Shown here piece after piece: positions 1 through 8,770 of a stretch of DNA of 64,000 bases. The notes below the pieces were generated by a model. It was not told where the DNA came from, searched no databases, and was given only the letters and a program-made list of their open reading frames with translations. Origin of the DNA: DASZHJ01 sp035517495 (lineage in GTDB: Bacteria > Pseudomonadota > Alphaproteobacteria > ATCC43930 > CGMCC-115725); NCBI GenBank assembly GCA_035517495.1, contig DATIYT010000055.1, positions 8,872 through 72,871 of the forward strand. Direction: 5' to 3'. Made by a program: the position numbers and the translations under genes. Position 1 is the first letter of the stretch. Each line of letters begins with the position of its first letter.

Positions 1-169
1 CGCGGCCCGGGATCTGCAGCGCGCGCCCCAGCTTTTGCGCTCCGACCGTCGCCTTGAGTTCGGCCGCGCGACGGAGCGAGGCTTCCCGATTGCGTGCCGC
101 AAGGGCGCGGGCGTGGGCCGCTCGCTCCTCTTCGCTGACGCTGTCGCCTTCGAGCAGGATGCCAGCCAT
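1..169 (-). CDS. Partial hypothetical protein, N-terminus only
   Basis: An open frame starts at the ATG complementary to 167-169 and runs off the left edge, giving 56 codons. The visible part is charged and alanine/arginine-rich and looks helical, with many Glu and Arg residues in residues 8-45. Its ATG shares a base with the stop of the upstream cupin gene (TGATG arrangement), so the two are probably translationally coupled and cotranscribed. I do not recognise the family from this fragment. The coupling and unbroken frame are seen; the gene call is inference. Confidence 0.5.
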   Translation of the reverse strand, partial: MAGILLEGDSVSEEERAAHARALAARNREASLRRAAELKATVGAQKLGRALQIPGR

Positions 170-849
170 CAGACCTTTGCTTCCTCCTTGGTTACCAGCA
201 GGTGACCGAACTTGGTCAATATTACCGCGCCCTCGCGCGAGAAGGGCGTGTGCCCGCTGCCTACGGGGCTGCGCACCCAGGTCCCCGCACCGTAGGTGCC
301 AAATTCGTCGCTGAGCGAGCCTTCCAATACAAATAGCTCCTCGCCGCCGATGTGCCCGTGCGCGGGATAGGTGACATCCGCACCCCAACGCAGCAGCATA
401 ACCCGCTCCCGGCCGTGGGTATGGAGCGGAATGACGTCGAGGCCGGGCGGGCCCGGGTAGGCTCGCCATTCCCGGCGGTTGGTCTCGATCACCACGCGCG
501 CTCGATCGTCATCGGCGATCTGGCAAAGCTTAACCAGTAGAGTACACCCTGTGCGGCTGAACGGCCGATGCCGCGAGCCCGGAGGATTGCGCACATAGCT
601 GCCGGCGGGATAGTCGCCATACTCGTCGCTGAGCGTACCCTCAAGGACGAACAATTCCTCGCCGCCCCCGTGCTGATGCGGAGCGTAGATGGTGTCGGCG
701 CCATACCGGACCAGGCTGGTCCAGCGGGCGAGTTCACCGCCGTCGCGTTCCAGCGTCTTGCGTTCAATCCCGGCGATCGGCGTGGGAGTCCAGAACAAGG
801 TGCTGGTGTCCAGAACCACCCGCTCGCTCAGATTCGCGTTGATCAGCAT
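169..849 (-). CDS. Bicupin, ChrR-like cupin domain protein
   Basis: A 226-aa protein made of two tandem cupin domains. The first carries H58, H60, E64 and H94; the second carries H164, H166, E170 and H200. These are the usual 3-His/1-Glu metal ligands, in nearly identical GGEELFVLEG segments, so the two halves look like an internal duplication. The domain resembles the C-terminal cupin of the anti-sigma factor ChrR, but the N-terminal zinc-binding anti-sigma domain is absent and no ECF sigma gene is adjacent. It is probably a cytoplasmic metal-dependent sensor or dioxygenase-like enzyme of unknown substrate. It is coupled to the partial gene at the left edge. Confidence 0.85.
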   Translation of the reverse strand: MLINANLSERVVLDTSTLFWTPTPIAGIERKTLERDGGELARWTSLVRYGADTIYAPHQHGGGEELFVLEGTLSDEYGDYPAGSYVRNPPGSRHRPFSRTGCTLLVKLCQIADDDRARVVIETNRREWRAYPGPPGLDVIPLHTHGRERVMLLRWGADVTYPAHGHIGGEELFVLEGSLSDEFGTYGAGTWVRSPVGSGHTPFSREGAVILTKFGHLLVTKEEAKV

Positions 850-923
850 GGCATCACCCTGTAGAGCGAAACATTGTAACGCATTAGCCGCGGGGGCGCA
901 CCCTGTCTATTCCGCCAGGCGAT

Positions 924-1871
924 TTGCTTGATCCCTCCCTCCTCGAGAAGCTGAAGGCGCGCCTCGGACCACTGCATGCGCGCCAGCGGCTCGGCATCGA
1001 GGCCGACCGCGAGACGCGCGTCTTCGGCCAAGGTCTTAATTTCTTTCATCCCGAGAACTGGTACGCGCTGCCTTCGATCATCAAGATCGCTTTGATGGCG
1101 AGCGGCCTTTACTGGCGCGGCCGCCGCAATGCCGAGCGGGTCGAGCTGCGTCGCAATCGCGTGGTTTCGCCGCTGCTGCCGAAGAACTTCGACGGCTTCA
1201 CGATCCTGCATCTGAGCGACCTGCACGTGGAGCTGAGCGAACGGGCGCTCCGTTGCGCCGTCGAGTTGTTGGCCGGACACAGCTACGACATCTGCGTTCT
1301 GACCGGCGACTTCCGCGCCGCGACCGCGGGGCCGTTCGCCCCGACGCTCGCAGGGCTGGAAAACCTCTGCACACAACTGCACGCGCCCATCTATGGCGTG
1401 CTCGGCAACCACGACACGGTGATGATGGTGCCGGGAATGGAGGAGATGGGCATCCGAGTGCTGCTCAACGAGCACGAAATCATTGAGCGCGGCGGTGAGC
1501 GCATCCATTTGGCGGGCGTCGACGACGCGCACTATTTTCGCGTCGACAACATAGAAAAGACCGCGGCGGCGCTTCCCGAGGGCGAGTACTCGATCCTGCT
1601 CTCGCATACTCCTGAAATCTACCGCCAAGCCGCGCATGCGGGTTTCGATTTGATGCTCAGCGGGCACACCCACGGCGGCCAGATTTGCCTTCCCGGCTCG
1701 GTCCCGATCACGCTTGATTCGGTGCTGCCGCGCCGAATGGGGGCGGGCGCTTGGCATTACAACCAACTTGCGGGCTACACCTCCGTCGGCACCGGCTCCT
1801 GCATCGTCCCCGTGCGCTTCAATTGTGCGCCGGAGATCACCTTGCATCGCTTGGAACGGAAGATCTCCTAA
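924..1871 (+). CDS. Calcineurin-like metallophosphoesterase (YkuE/YaeI type)
   Basis: A 315-aa protein with the full metallophosphoesterase motif set: D99-x-H101 in HLSDLH, GDF around D129, GNHD at 161-164, H228, and GHTHGG with H248 and H250. These ligate two metals and hydrolyse phosphoesters. The first 90 residues precede the catalytic domain and include a hydrophobic stretch around residues 49-62, probably membrane-associated as in the YkuE/YaeI group. The listed start is a TTG; there is no in-frame ATG between the upstream stop at 885 and the domain, and a CTG at 903 is an alternative. Substrate unknown; phospholipid-type substrates are known for relatives. Confidence 0.85.
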   Translation: MLDPSLLEKLKARLGPLHARQRLGIEADRETRVFGQGLNFFHPENWYALPSIIKIALMASGLYWRGRRNAERVELRRNRVVSPLLPKNFDGFTILHLSDLHVELSERALRCAVELLAGHSYDICVLTGDFRAATAGPFAPTLAGLENLCTQLHAPIYGVLGNHDTVMMVPGMEEMGIRVLLNEHEIIERGGERIHLAGVDDAHYFRVDNIEKTAAALPEGEYSILLSHTPEIYRQAAHAGFDLMLSGHTHGGQICLPGSVPITLDSVLPRRMGAGAWHYNQLAGYTSVGTGSCIVPVRFNCAPEITLHRLERKIS

Positions 1872-2014
1872 TCTCTAATCCCCATCATCGCCGCGATCTC
1901 CTGTAAACCGTTTGGTCCCGGCGTAGATTTGCCGGGAGCGACAAATGTCGGTTACGCTCAGTGCCGCGTGCGCCAGGCAAGACGCGTCACCGTTCCCGGA
2001 GGTTCGACGGCGAG

Positions 2015-3151
2015 ATGATCAAGAAATTCCACGTGCTCTATGTCGGCCAGATCGAGCTCGACAACATCGGCCTCAACGGCACCCCCGCCAACGATCGGCG
2101 CTATTCGACCGAGCGCCTGAACGAGGCGTTCCACACCGCGCTCGACGTGGCGCAGACCATGGATGAGCTCGGCTTTCATGCGCTCTGGACGGCAGAGCAT
2201 CACTTCCAGCGCGAGGGCTATGAGTGCCTGCCGAACCTGATCCAGCTCGGACTCTGGCTCGCGACCCAGACCAAGCGCCTCAAGTTTGGCTGCGCCTTCA
2301 ACGTGCTACCGATGTGGCATCCGATCCGGCTCGCTGAGGATTACGCGATGGCCGACATCGTGACCGACGGGCGCGTGATCATGGGCGTGGGGCGGGGTTA
2401 TCACACGCGCGAGGTCGAGACCTTTGGCGCGCCGCTGATCGATGCCGAGGCCAATCGCGCCTATTTCGAGGAGCAGCTTCAACTGCTGCTCAAGTGTTTC
2501 AACGAAGGGTCTTTCCGCCACAAGGGTAAATATTTCGAGTGCCCGCCAGAGGTCGATTATCGCGGTTACAAGCTCAAGGAGATCACCGTCATCCCCCGGC
2601 CCAAGCATCTGCCGGTCGAGATCTGGATGCCGATCGCCAGCGGCAAGACAATCGACATGATGGCGCAATACGGATTGAAGGCGATGGTGACGTTGAACGG
2701 CGAGAAAATCCTCGACGACGTGATCCGCGCCTACCATGCGGCCTATGAGCGGCGTGGCCATCCGAAAAAATTGGGCGAGGATGTGATCTGGGGCGCGGGT
2801 GTCTATCTCGCCGACACACAGGAGGAGGCGATCCGGCGCGTGGAGCCCGCCCATGACGAACGCTACAAGTGGTTCGCGCCTTTTGGCTTCGTGCGCTATG
2901 CGGACGAGCAGGGACGGACCTGGGGCACGCCCGGCGCGCCCGCGCACACGCCCAATCTGCGCGACGGGATCCAACAGAAAGCATGGTTCTGCGGGCCGCC
3001 CAAGCACGTGATCGAAGGCATCAAGTCGATCGAAGCGAAATATCCGGGACTCGAGCACTTCATGATCCACTGGGCGGAAGGGATACCGCCGCGCGAGTTC
3101 AAGGAACAGCTGCGCTGGTTCGCCCAGGATGTGATGCCGGCGTTTCGCTGA
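2015..3151 (+). CDS. Luciferase-like flavin-dependent monooxygenase (LLM class)
   Basis: 378 aa from the ATG at 2015, which follows GGAGG at 1998-2002. An upstream in-frame start at 1961 would add an unlikely basic leader. The N-terminal strand, the TAEHHF motif, GVGRGYHTREVETFG and the C-terminal FAQDVMP helix mark a bacterial-luciferase-like TIM barrel using reduced flavin to oxidise or desulfurise small organics. It is convergent with an amidohydrolase gene only 15 bp away, and an SDR gene follows. This suggests a small catabolic cluster for an aromatic or cyclic substrate, but the substrate cannot be read from sequence. Confidence 0.88.
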   Translation: MIKKFHVLYVGQIELDNIGLNGTPANDRRYSTERLNEAFHTALDVAQTMDELGFHALWTAEHHFQREGYECLPNLIQLGLWLATQTKRLKFGCAFNVLPMWHPIRLAEDYAMADIVTDGRVIMGVGRGYHTREVETFGAPLIDAEANRAYFEEQLQLLLKCFNEGSFRHKGKYFECPPEVDYRGYKLKEITVIPRPKHLPVEIWMPIASGKTIDMMAQYGLKAMVTLNGEKILDDVIRAYHAAYERRGHPKKLGEDVIWGAGVYLADTQEEAIRRVEPAHDERYKWFAPFGFVRYADEQGRTWGTPGAPAHTPNLRDGIQQKAWFCGPPKHVIEGIKSIEAKYPGLEHFMIHWAEGIPPREFKEQLRWFAQDVMPAFR

Positions 3152-3166
3152 GGGCGCGGCGGTGCC

Positions 3167-4267
3167 TCAGCTCAAGCCGTAGAACTTAATGGCGCCGCCG
3201 GCCATCACTTGATGCTTGGTCTCGGGCGAGGCGCCGTCGAACCGATCTAAAATCATCCTGGGCGCGCCTGGAAAAAAGCCGTCGCGGTGGGGATAGTCCG
3301 TCGCCCAGAGAATCTTATGTGCGCCGAGATGCTCGGCAACAGCGCTGATCGACTGCTCGGCCGGCTCAAAGGAAATCCAGCAGTTGCGCCGAAACAACTC
3401 GGTGGGCCGCATCGTGAGGCCGGAGTCGTTGAAGCTTTTCTCGTCGAAGTGCCGGTCCATGCGGTCGAGCCACGGCAGGATCCAGCCACCGCCCGATTCG
3501 AGAAACGCAACGCGGAGCTTTGGATGCCGCTCGACCACGCCGGCCCAGATCATGCTCATGCATGCCAGCATCATCTCCATCGTATGCGAGAGAATGTGCT
3601 GCGCGCCGCGGCTCGCGAAGCGTTCGACGCCGACCGTCGGCATACCGCTATTCCCGCTCGCATGCAGGCCGATCGCAAAGTCGAGATTTTCAGCCGCGCT
3701 CCAGAACGGGTCGCAGGCGCGATCATGCAGCGTGCGAGCGCCATAAGGGTTGGGGCGGACGAAGCCGCCGCGGAAGCCAAGCTCGCTGCGCGCGAAACGC
3801 ATTTCTTCGATCGCTGAATCGATCGATTGCATGGGCAGCATGGCAATACCGAACAGGCGGTCGGGATACGGCTTGCAGTAATCTGCCAGCCAGCGGTTGT
3901 AGGCTCGACACATTGCCACCGCCAAACCCGGGTCAAGGATCGATCCGACGTAGAGGCCGGTGCTGGGATAGAGGAAGGCAGCATCGATGCCGTCCAGGTC
4001 CATGTCGGAAATGCGGGCATGCGGATCAAAGCCGCCTTTGCGGCCATGAGCCAGACCATCCGCCAAAATCGCAGCGCGTCGCGCGCTTAGTTCGTCGCTG
4101 CCGTCGCGCTGCTGTCCGTCCAGGAGGAAATGGTCTCTGCCGTCGCGGTCGCGATACATCCTCGGCGCGCGGTCCCGGTAGGCGGGGTCCATGTACTCGG
4201 TCCAGAGGCCGAGCGGTTCCGCCACGTGGCCGTCGGCATCGATCACCCGATAAACCCGGCGCATCAT
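3167..4267 (-). CDS. Amidohydrolase family 2 protein (ACMSD-like)
   Basis: A 366-aa TIM-barrel hydrolase/decarboxylase of the amidohydrolase-2 family (PF04909). It begins with the metal-binding D-G-H segment (D12, H14). It carries a LHASGNSGMP loop after the fourth strand, the ESGGGW segment and, near the C-terminus, ATDYPHRDG with the conserved metal or catalytic Asp. Relatives act on carboxylated aromatic ring-cleavage products or hydrated intermediates. Two adjacent ATG codons (4267 and 4264) are possible starts behind a purine-rich AGGGATGG. It lies between an LLM oxidoreductase and an SDR, so a shared degradation pathway is a reasonable inference. Confidence 0.86.
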   Translation of the reverse strand: MMRRVYRVIDADGHVAEPLGLWTEYMDPAYRDRAPRMYRDRDGRDHFLLDGQQRDGSDELSARRAAILADGLAHGRKGGFDPHARISDMDLDGIDAAFLYPSTGLYVGSILDPGLAVAMCRAYNRWLADYCKPYPDRLFGIAMLPMQSIDSAIEEMRFARSELGFRGGFVRPNPYGARTLHDRACDPFWSAAENLDFAIGLHASGNSGMPTVGVERFASRGAQHILSHTMEMMLACMSMIWAGVVERHPKLRVAFLESGGGWILPWLDRMDRHFDEKSFNDSGLTMRPTELFRRNCWISFEPAEQSISAVAEHLGAHKILWATDYPHRDGFFPGAPRMILDRFDGASPETKHQVMAGGAIKFYGLS

Positions 4268-4437
4268 CAGGCCATCCCTGCGATTCGCAATTTAGTTGAA
4301 AAATTATAATCAGCCTCAGCCGGACTGCAATCGAGAGAGCCTTCGCGATGGACGTGGTATAGAAACGAACGGCCGCTCACGCGCAATCGCGCGTGAGGTG
4401 GCGTCTCCGCCGAAAGATGCTCTATGGGAGGATCGTC

Positions 4438-5184
4438 ATGGATGGCTTGCTAACGGGACGGCTCGCGCTCGTGACCGGGGCAGGATCGGGCATCGGCCAG
4501 GGAATCGCGCGCGCCATGGGCCAAGCGGGTGCGCGTGTCGTTTCTGTCGACATCAACGCGGAAGCCGCGCGAGCGACCGCGGCTTCGATCGGTGGCGGAG
4601 CCAAGAGCTATGCCTGCGACGTGAGCGACCGAGGCCAGTGCGACGCGCTCTCCGAGGTCGTTGCGCGCGAGGTGGGCAAGGTCGCGGTGCTCGTCAACAA
4701 CGCGGGCATCATCCGCCGCGGTACCGTCGCCGATGCGAACGCGCGCGCCGACTGGGATGCGACACTCGCGGTCAATCTCGACGGTCCCTACATGATGACC
4801 ACGGCGTTCCTCGCGCAACTGAAGGAGACCAAGGGAGCCGTCATCAACATCGGATCGGTGCAGTCCTTCGTCGCAATTCCGAACTCCGCCGCTTACACCA
4901 CATCGAAGGGCGGCGTGCGCGCGCTCACCAAGGCGCTCGCGATCGAGCTTTCGCCTCTGGGCGTGCGCGTCAACGCAATCGGCCCCGGCCTCATCGCGAC
5001 GCCGCTCAACGCCAAGGCGCGCGAGAACCCCGCTTATATGGAACACTTCAAGGGCCGCATTCCCCTGGGCCGCATCGGCACGCCCGAAGACATTGCGCCG
5101 GTAGCGGTCTTCCTGGCCTCCGACATGGCGCGCTATATCACCGGCGTCACCTTGCCAGTCGACGGCGGCTATCTCGCGTACTGA
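4438..5184 (+). CDS. Short-chain dehydrogenase/reductase (SDR)
   Basis: A classical 248-aa SDR. The Rossmann motif TGAGSGIG lies at 13-20 and NNAG at 87-90; the catalytic triad is S140, Y153, K157, and a PGLIATPLN loop follows. D38 after the second strand suggests NAD(H) preference. The ATG at 4438 is chosen because GGAGG lies just upstream (around 4428) and the protein then begins right before the first strand; an ORF start at 4393 would add a basic leader. Resembles 2-deoxy-D-gluconate 3-dehydrogenase or glucose-dehydrogenase type SDRs, but the substrate is not decided by sequence. Divergent from the amidohydrolase gene. Confidence 0.88.
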   Translation: MDGLLTGRLALVTGAGSGIGQGIARAMGQAGARVVSVDINAEAARATAASIGGGAKSYACDVSDRGQCDALSEVVAREVGKVAVLVNNAGIIRRGTVADANARADWDATLAVNLDGPYMMTTAFLAQLKETKGAVINIGSVQSFVAIPNSAAYTTSKGGVRALTKALAIELSPLGVRVNAIGPGLIATPLNAKARENPAYMEHFKGRIPLGRIGTPEDIAPVAVFLASDMARYITGVTLPVDGGYLAY

Positions 5185-5235
5185 GGTTTCCGGCCGCGCA
5201 CGCTTTCTGTCTGCCCGCTCCCGTCAAGAGGGCGT

Positions 5236-5332
5236 GAATGAACACCGATTGCCGGAGGTGAACACGGATAGGTAAACGGCGAGCCGAGTAACGACTTTTG
5301 TCCATGTCTGTCCGCGTTTATCGGCGTTCATC
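5236..5332. repeat. Imperfect palindromic intergenic repeat; rest of the 5185-5561 gap is featureless
   Basis: GAATGAACACCGAT (5236-5249) is mirrored by ATCGGCGTTCATC (5320-5332), with inner ACACGGATA and TGTCCGCGTTTATC segments also partly complementary. The wording (ACACGGAT, CGCGTTTATC, CGTTCATC) is that of a repeat family found in intergenic DNA of many unrelated bacteria. A related copy is at 32160-32200. The remaining gap down to the ribosome-binding site at 5551 holds nothing I can support. Confidence 0.5.
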
Positions 5333-5561
5333 CGACTCCCTCTTTGAAGGTGCCATTTTTCCGACGCATGCGGTCGCGCCTCTATCATGGCTACCAATTT
5401 CGGAAGCGCCCCAATCTCACGTGGGGTCAGTTGCGGCACTTTCTCTGCAATAAAGACCCTAAAGAGATGAGTAAAAGTCCTTATGGGGATTGCCGCACTT
5501 GTGCGCTCGACATACTTCATTCGATTGGGACGGGGGTCTTGATTGGCTTGGGGAGGCAACA

Positions 5562-6131
5562 ATGCCAACGACGGGCGAACCCACGTACATCATCGCAGCG
5601 AACATTCGGCGCTATGAGCGCATGCTGGACGATCCCGGCACCCTGCCGGAAACGCGGGAAATGCTCCTTAAACTGCTTGCGGAAGCGCATGCCACGCTCG
5701 ACAAAATCGGGGGCGAAGGGAAATCCTCGGTTGCAAGAGGTGCGGCGCGTCTTGCCGCTGTGGTTGGGGTCCTGGTGATCGCGCTGTCGCCGGGTTTTGC
5801 GGGCGCCGTGGATAAAGCCGACTTCGATCTGAAGACCACCGAGGATCTCTATAAGGTGTGCTCGGTGGGACCCAATGATCCCTTGCGCGCGGAAGCGCTG
5901 AATTTCTGTGAAGGATTCTTGCTCGGCGTGGTGAGCTACCATGACGCGGTCGTAAAAAGGAGGAACCTGAAGCGCTTGATCTGCTATCCCCCGACGGTAA
6001 CGCGGGATCAGGGTATCCAGGCCTTCAACGATTGGGCCACCAGCCATCAGCAGGATCAGAAGTTTATGAACGAGCCGCCCGTCATCGGCGCTGTTCGCGG
6101 ACTTGCGTGGAAATGGCCTTGTAAAGAATAG
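5562..6131 (+). CDS. Rap1a/Tai-like protein with an extra N-terminal cytoplasmic helix segment
   Basis: 189 aa from the ATG at 5562, behind GGGAGG at 5551-5556. Residues 10-48 form a charged helical hairpin-like segment. Residues 58-82 are a hydrophobic helix resembling a signal peptide or anchor. Residues 90-189 match the Rap1a/Tai immunity fold (PF18602 type): four cysteines (C100, C116, C141, C187) able to form two disulfides and the ending GLAWKWPC. Family members bind type VI amidases in the periplasm, but many genomes carry lone copies of unknown role. No T6SS effector gene is nearby. The internal position of the signal-like helix is unusual and implies an N-in/C-out topology or a fusion. 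Confidence 0.7.
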   Translation: MPTTGEPTYIIAANIRRYERMLDDPGTLPETREMLLKLLAEAHATLDKIGGEGKSSVARGAARLAAVVGVLVIALSPGFAGAVDKADFDLKTTEDLYKVCSVGPNDPLRAEALNFCEGFLLGVVSYHDAVVKRRNLKRLICYPPTVTRDQGIQAFNDWATSHQQDQKFMNEPPVIGAVRGLAWKWPCKE

Positions 6132-6150
6132 GGCACAGGAGGATCGCACC

Positions 6151-6381
6151 ATGAGGCTTACGGCAATTGCGCTGGCAATGGTCGCGGGATTGGCGCTGAC
6201 CGGGTGCGGCGATACAACGGCTTCGCGTACGTTGAGCGGCGGCGGGATGGGCGCGGCTGGCGGCGCGATATTGGGTGCGATCGGCGGCAACGCCGCTTTG
6301 GGCGCCGCTGTTGGCGCCGGCGCCGGACTCATCGGAGGCTATCTCTTCGACCAGCAGAAGAAGGGCAACATCGACTTTTAA
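6151..6381 (+). CDS. Small glycine-zipper outer-membrane lipoprotein
   Basis: A 76-aa lipoprotein. The signal peptide ends with the lipobox LTGC, making C19 the lipidated residue, and is followed by glycine-zipper repeats (GGGMGAAGGAILGAIGG and similar) that can form a membrane hairpin. The short C-terminus ends in an acidic/basic tail. The ATG at 6151 follows AGGAGG at 6137-6142; an upstream in-frame start at 6103 overlaps the previous gene and lacks such a site. It is probably cotranscribed with the Rap1a/Tai-like gene 19 bp upstream, and a strong hairpin terminator follows at 6434. Confidence 0.85.
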   Translation: MRLTAIALAMVAGLALTGCGDTTASRTLSGGGMGAAGGAILGAIGGNAALGAAVGAGAGLIGGYLFDQQKKGNIDF

Positions 6382-6433
6382 TCGGTGTGTTGCCTTGCTG
6401 GCGAGTGGCTGACGGACTGACGGCTAAAAGAAG

Positions 6434-6469
6434 GAGCCCCGGCGATCACCCACCGGGGCTCATTCTATT
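6434..6469 (+). terminator. Rho-independent-type terminator
   Basis: A perfect 9-bp stem GAGCCCCGG (6434-6442) pairs with CCGGGGCTC (6453-6461) across a 10-nt loop and is followed by a T-rich ATTCTATT. It sits 52 bp after the lipoprotein stop and also faces the end of the convergent MscS gene. Confidence 0.8.
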
Positions 6470-6682
6470 GCGACTGATGCAGGCTCGGATTTACCTCAAT
6501 TGAGCGCGGCCGATCAGAGCCGGTTGCAACAACATCTACAGCGACGCCGGCAACTCTTTTGAATAAGCGCGCTCGAATTTAGCTGCTGGCGCGACGAGCG
6601 CTGTGGCGCTGCAGTCGATTCACAGGGGTTGTGAGGATCGTTGTATCTGAGAAAGTAATCGCGCCAATCGGCCAGAACGCCT

Positions 6683-8770
6683 TCATCCCTTCACTTCTGT
6701 CGGCTTGGTGAGAACGCGCTGCGCCGCCGAGGCGATCTCCGCCGACGCCGCTTCGCCGCCGGCGACCTGAACAGTTGGAAAAGCGAACTCAACGCCGTTC
6801 TCGCCGAAAGCCTGCTTGATCATGGCATAGGCGCGTCGGCGGATCGCGAATTGCTCTCCAGGCTTCGTCATCATCTTCATGCGAATCTGGATTGCATAGT
6901 CGCCAAATTGCTCGACGCCCTGCATCTTGAGGGTCTCGAGGATCTTGGGCTTGAACTCCGGATCCTCCCCCAGTTCCTTACCGATCTGCTTGACGATTTT
7001 TTTGACCTTTGCGAGATCGGTGTCGTAAGTGACGCCAACGGACAGCTTGTCGATGACCCAGTCGCGGCTCATGTTCTGGATGGCGCCCAACAAGCTGAAA
7101 GGTACGGTGTAGACAGGTCCCCGGTGGTGTCGAAGCCTGATCGAGCGAATGCTAAAGCCTTCGACGGTGCCCTTGTACGTGCCGCTCTGGATGTATTCGC
7201 CCACTCGGAAGGCGTCATCGAGCAGGTAAAACATTCCGGCGATGATGTCCCGAACGAAAGTCTGGGCACCAAAGCCGATCGCGACGCCGACAACGCTTGC
7301 ACCGGCTATGAGGGGTCCGATCTGCACCCCCAGTCCCGCCAACGCCATCATGACCGCGACCGCAACGATGAACACGAATGACAGGTTGCGGAAGATTGGC
7401 AGCAATGTGTGCAGCCGGGCGCTCTGCCGACCCTCGACCGTGTCGAGCTGAGTGGGGTCTGCAGCCCGCGAAAGCCTAATGTCGATCGAGGCTCTCACCA
7501 CCTGCCATAAAACGTCGGCGGCGAGCAGAACGACAGCGGTTGTCAGCACGCCGTGGACAATGACGGAAAACAAGGTGTCCTGGTCGGCGAGATGCACGAG
7601 ATCGACGTCCCAGCCCCAGGCAAGCACTGCCACCGCGCAAATGATCAGGACGGCTCGTATGCCGTGCTCGAGACTTATCTCGACGACCCCGGGTGTACGC
7701 GAAGATTGGTCTGCGCCAAGAGGCGTATACAAATATTCGACGACACGCCGGCTCATGATGATGGAGAGCGGCAGAGCGACGATCACGAAAACGAGCCAGA
7801 AAGCTGGATGAACACTCGTCACACCGGGAGACGCGACCCACAGTACCCATAACAACGCGACGGCGACCGAGAGGAGCACATTAGACGCAGTGCGCCCGAG
7901 CCGGCGCGTTTCGGCCGAGGAGGCGCGCGTAACTGGCCTGCGCCACACAGCCTCCAGAGCGATGCCCACGGCACCGAGGCCGAGCGTGTAACCGACAAGC
8001 TGTTGTCCGTTGATCGAGAAGCCGAAGGTAATGGCTTCTTGCAGAGATACCCAGAAGAACGCAAACCAACCGGCGAATGCAATGACGCGCCGCCACCAGA
8101 AGCGCGCGATCGCGGTATCCATCGGAATGACGCGCCGGTGTTCCTGATTCGGGGCCAGCAGTAAGTCGCCGACCGCTATGGCAACCCGGACAAGGACGAT
8201 GGCAATCATGATCCCGAAGACGGTTGCGCGCGTGATCGGTTGCCAATCGAGGAGCAAAAATGGACCGATGCTGGCGACGACAAAACCTGCGATTACGCCA
8301 AAGGCCAGGCCGAAGTGGGCGGTGATGACGTGCAGGCGATCGCCGACGCTCTCCAGCGGAGCAGTTTCCAGGCGGCGCTTGTGCCGTCGCGCCATTGTTC
8401 TGAACAGCCAATCAAACCCAAATACAAAAACGCCAAAGATCGCGAGGTGGAAAAAGGTCTTTGCCCAATCGATCATACCGAAGCGGGCGGCCGCCTGCCT
8501 GAACTCGTCCGGCAGACTCGGGACGGCGTGAGCGAGCGTAACGATCTGGTCGTGAATGGCCTCGGCACCGGAATTCAGGTAATCGAGGGCGGAGACCTCT
8601 TTCACGCGCGCCACGGGGACCTTCCCTCGACTGGGTACCGTCTGCGCGGCCGATGACGGCGCCCCCTGCGACATGGCGCCATGTGGGAGCATACTCGCGA
8701 GAACAATTGCGCCGAGCACGATCGCAGCGGTTCGACCCGCCGCGACAATCATTCTTTGACGATCAAGCAT
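6683..8770 (-). CDS. MscS-family mechanosensitive channel (large, YbiO-like)
   Basis: About 695 aa from the ATG complementary to 8768-8770, which has AGGAA 8 nt upstream and opens with a signal peptide. An upstream ORF extension to 9094 is not protein-like. A periplasmic N-terminal stretch and a set of membrane helices come first. The conserved MscS core follows: the pore helix with Gly/Ala packing (IAGASVVGVAIGFGAQTFVRD), then IIAGMFYLLDDAFRVGEY and the cytoplasmic beta/alpha vestibule. The architecture matches the large MscS paralogues such as YbiO of E. coli, which release solutes on hypo-osmotic shock through the inner membrane. Confidence 0.88.
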   Translation of the reverse strand: MLDRQRMIVAAGRTAAIVLGAIVLASMLPHGAMSQGAPSSAAQTVPSRGKVPVARVKEVSALDYLNSGAEAIHDQIVTLAHAVPSLPDEFRQAAARFGMIDWAKTFFHLAIFGVFVFGFDWLFRTMARRHKRRLETAPLESVGDRLHVITAHFGLAFGVIAGFVVASIGPFLLLDWQPITRATVFGIMIAIVLVRVAIAVGDLLLAPNQEHRRVIPMDTAIARFWWRRVIAFAGWFAFFWVSLQEAITFGFSINGQQLVGYTLGLGAVGIALEAVWRRPVTRASSAETRRLGRTASNVLLSVAVALLWVLWVASPGVTSVHPAFWLVFVIVALPLSIIMSRRVVEYLYTPLGADQSSRTPGVVEISLEHGIRAVLIICAVAVLAWGWDVDLVHLADQDTLFSVIVHGVLTTAVVLLAADVLWQVVRASIDIRLSRAADPTQLDTVEGRQSARLHTLLPIFRNLSFVFIVAVAVMMALAGLGVQIGPLIAGASVVGVAIGFGAQTFVRDIIAGMFYLLDDAFRVGEYIQSGTYKGTVEGFSIRSIRLRHHRGPVYTVPFSLLGAIQNMSRDWVIDKLSVGVTYDTDLAKVKKIVKQIGKELGEDPEFKPKILETLKMQGVEQFGDYAIQIRMKMMTKPGEQFAIRRRAYAMIKQAFGENGVEFAFPTVQVAGGEAASAEIASAAQRVLTKPTEVKG

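Noticed and set aside
843..1847. Minus-strand open frame of 334 aa
   Set aside because: Antisense to the metallophosphoesterase, whose metal motifs are all present on the plus strand.
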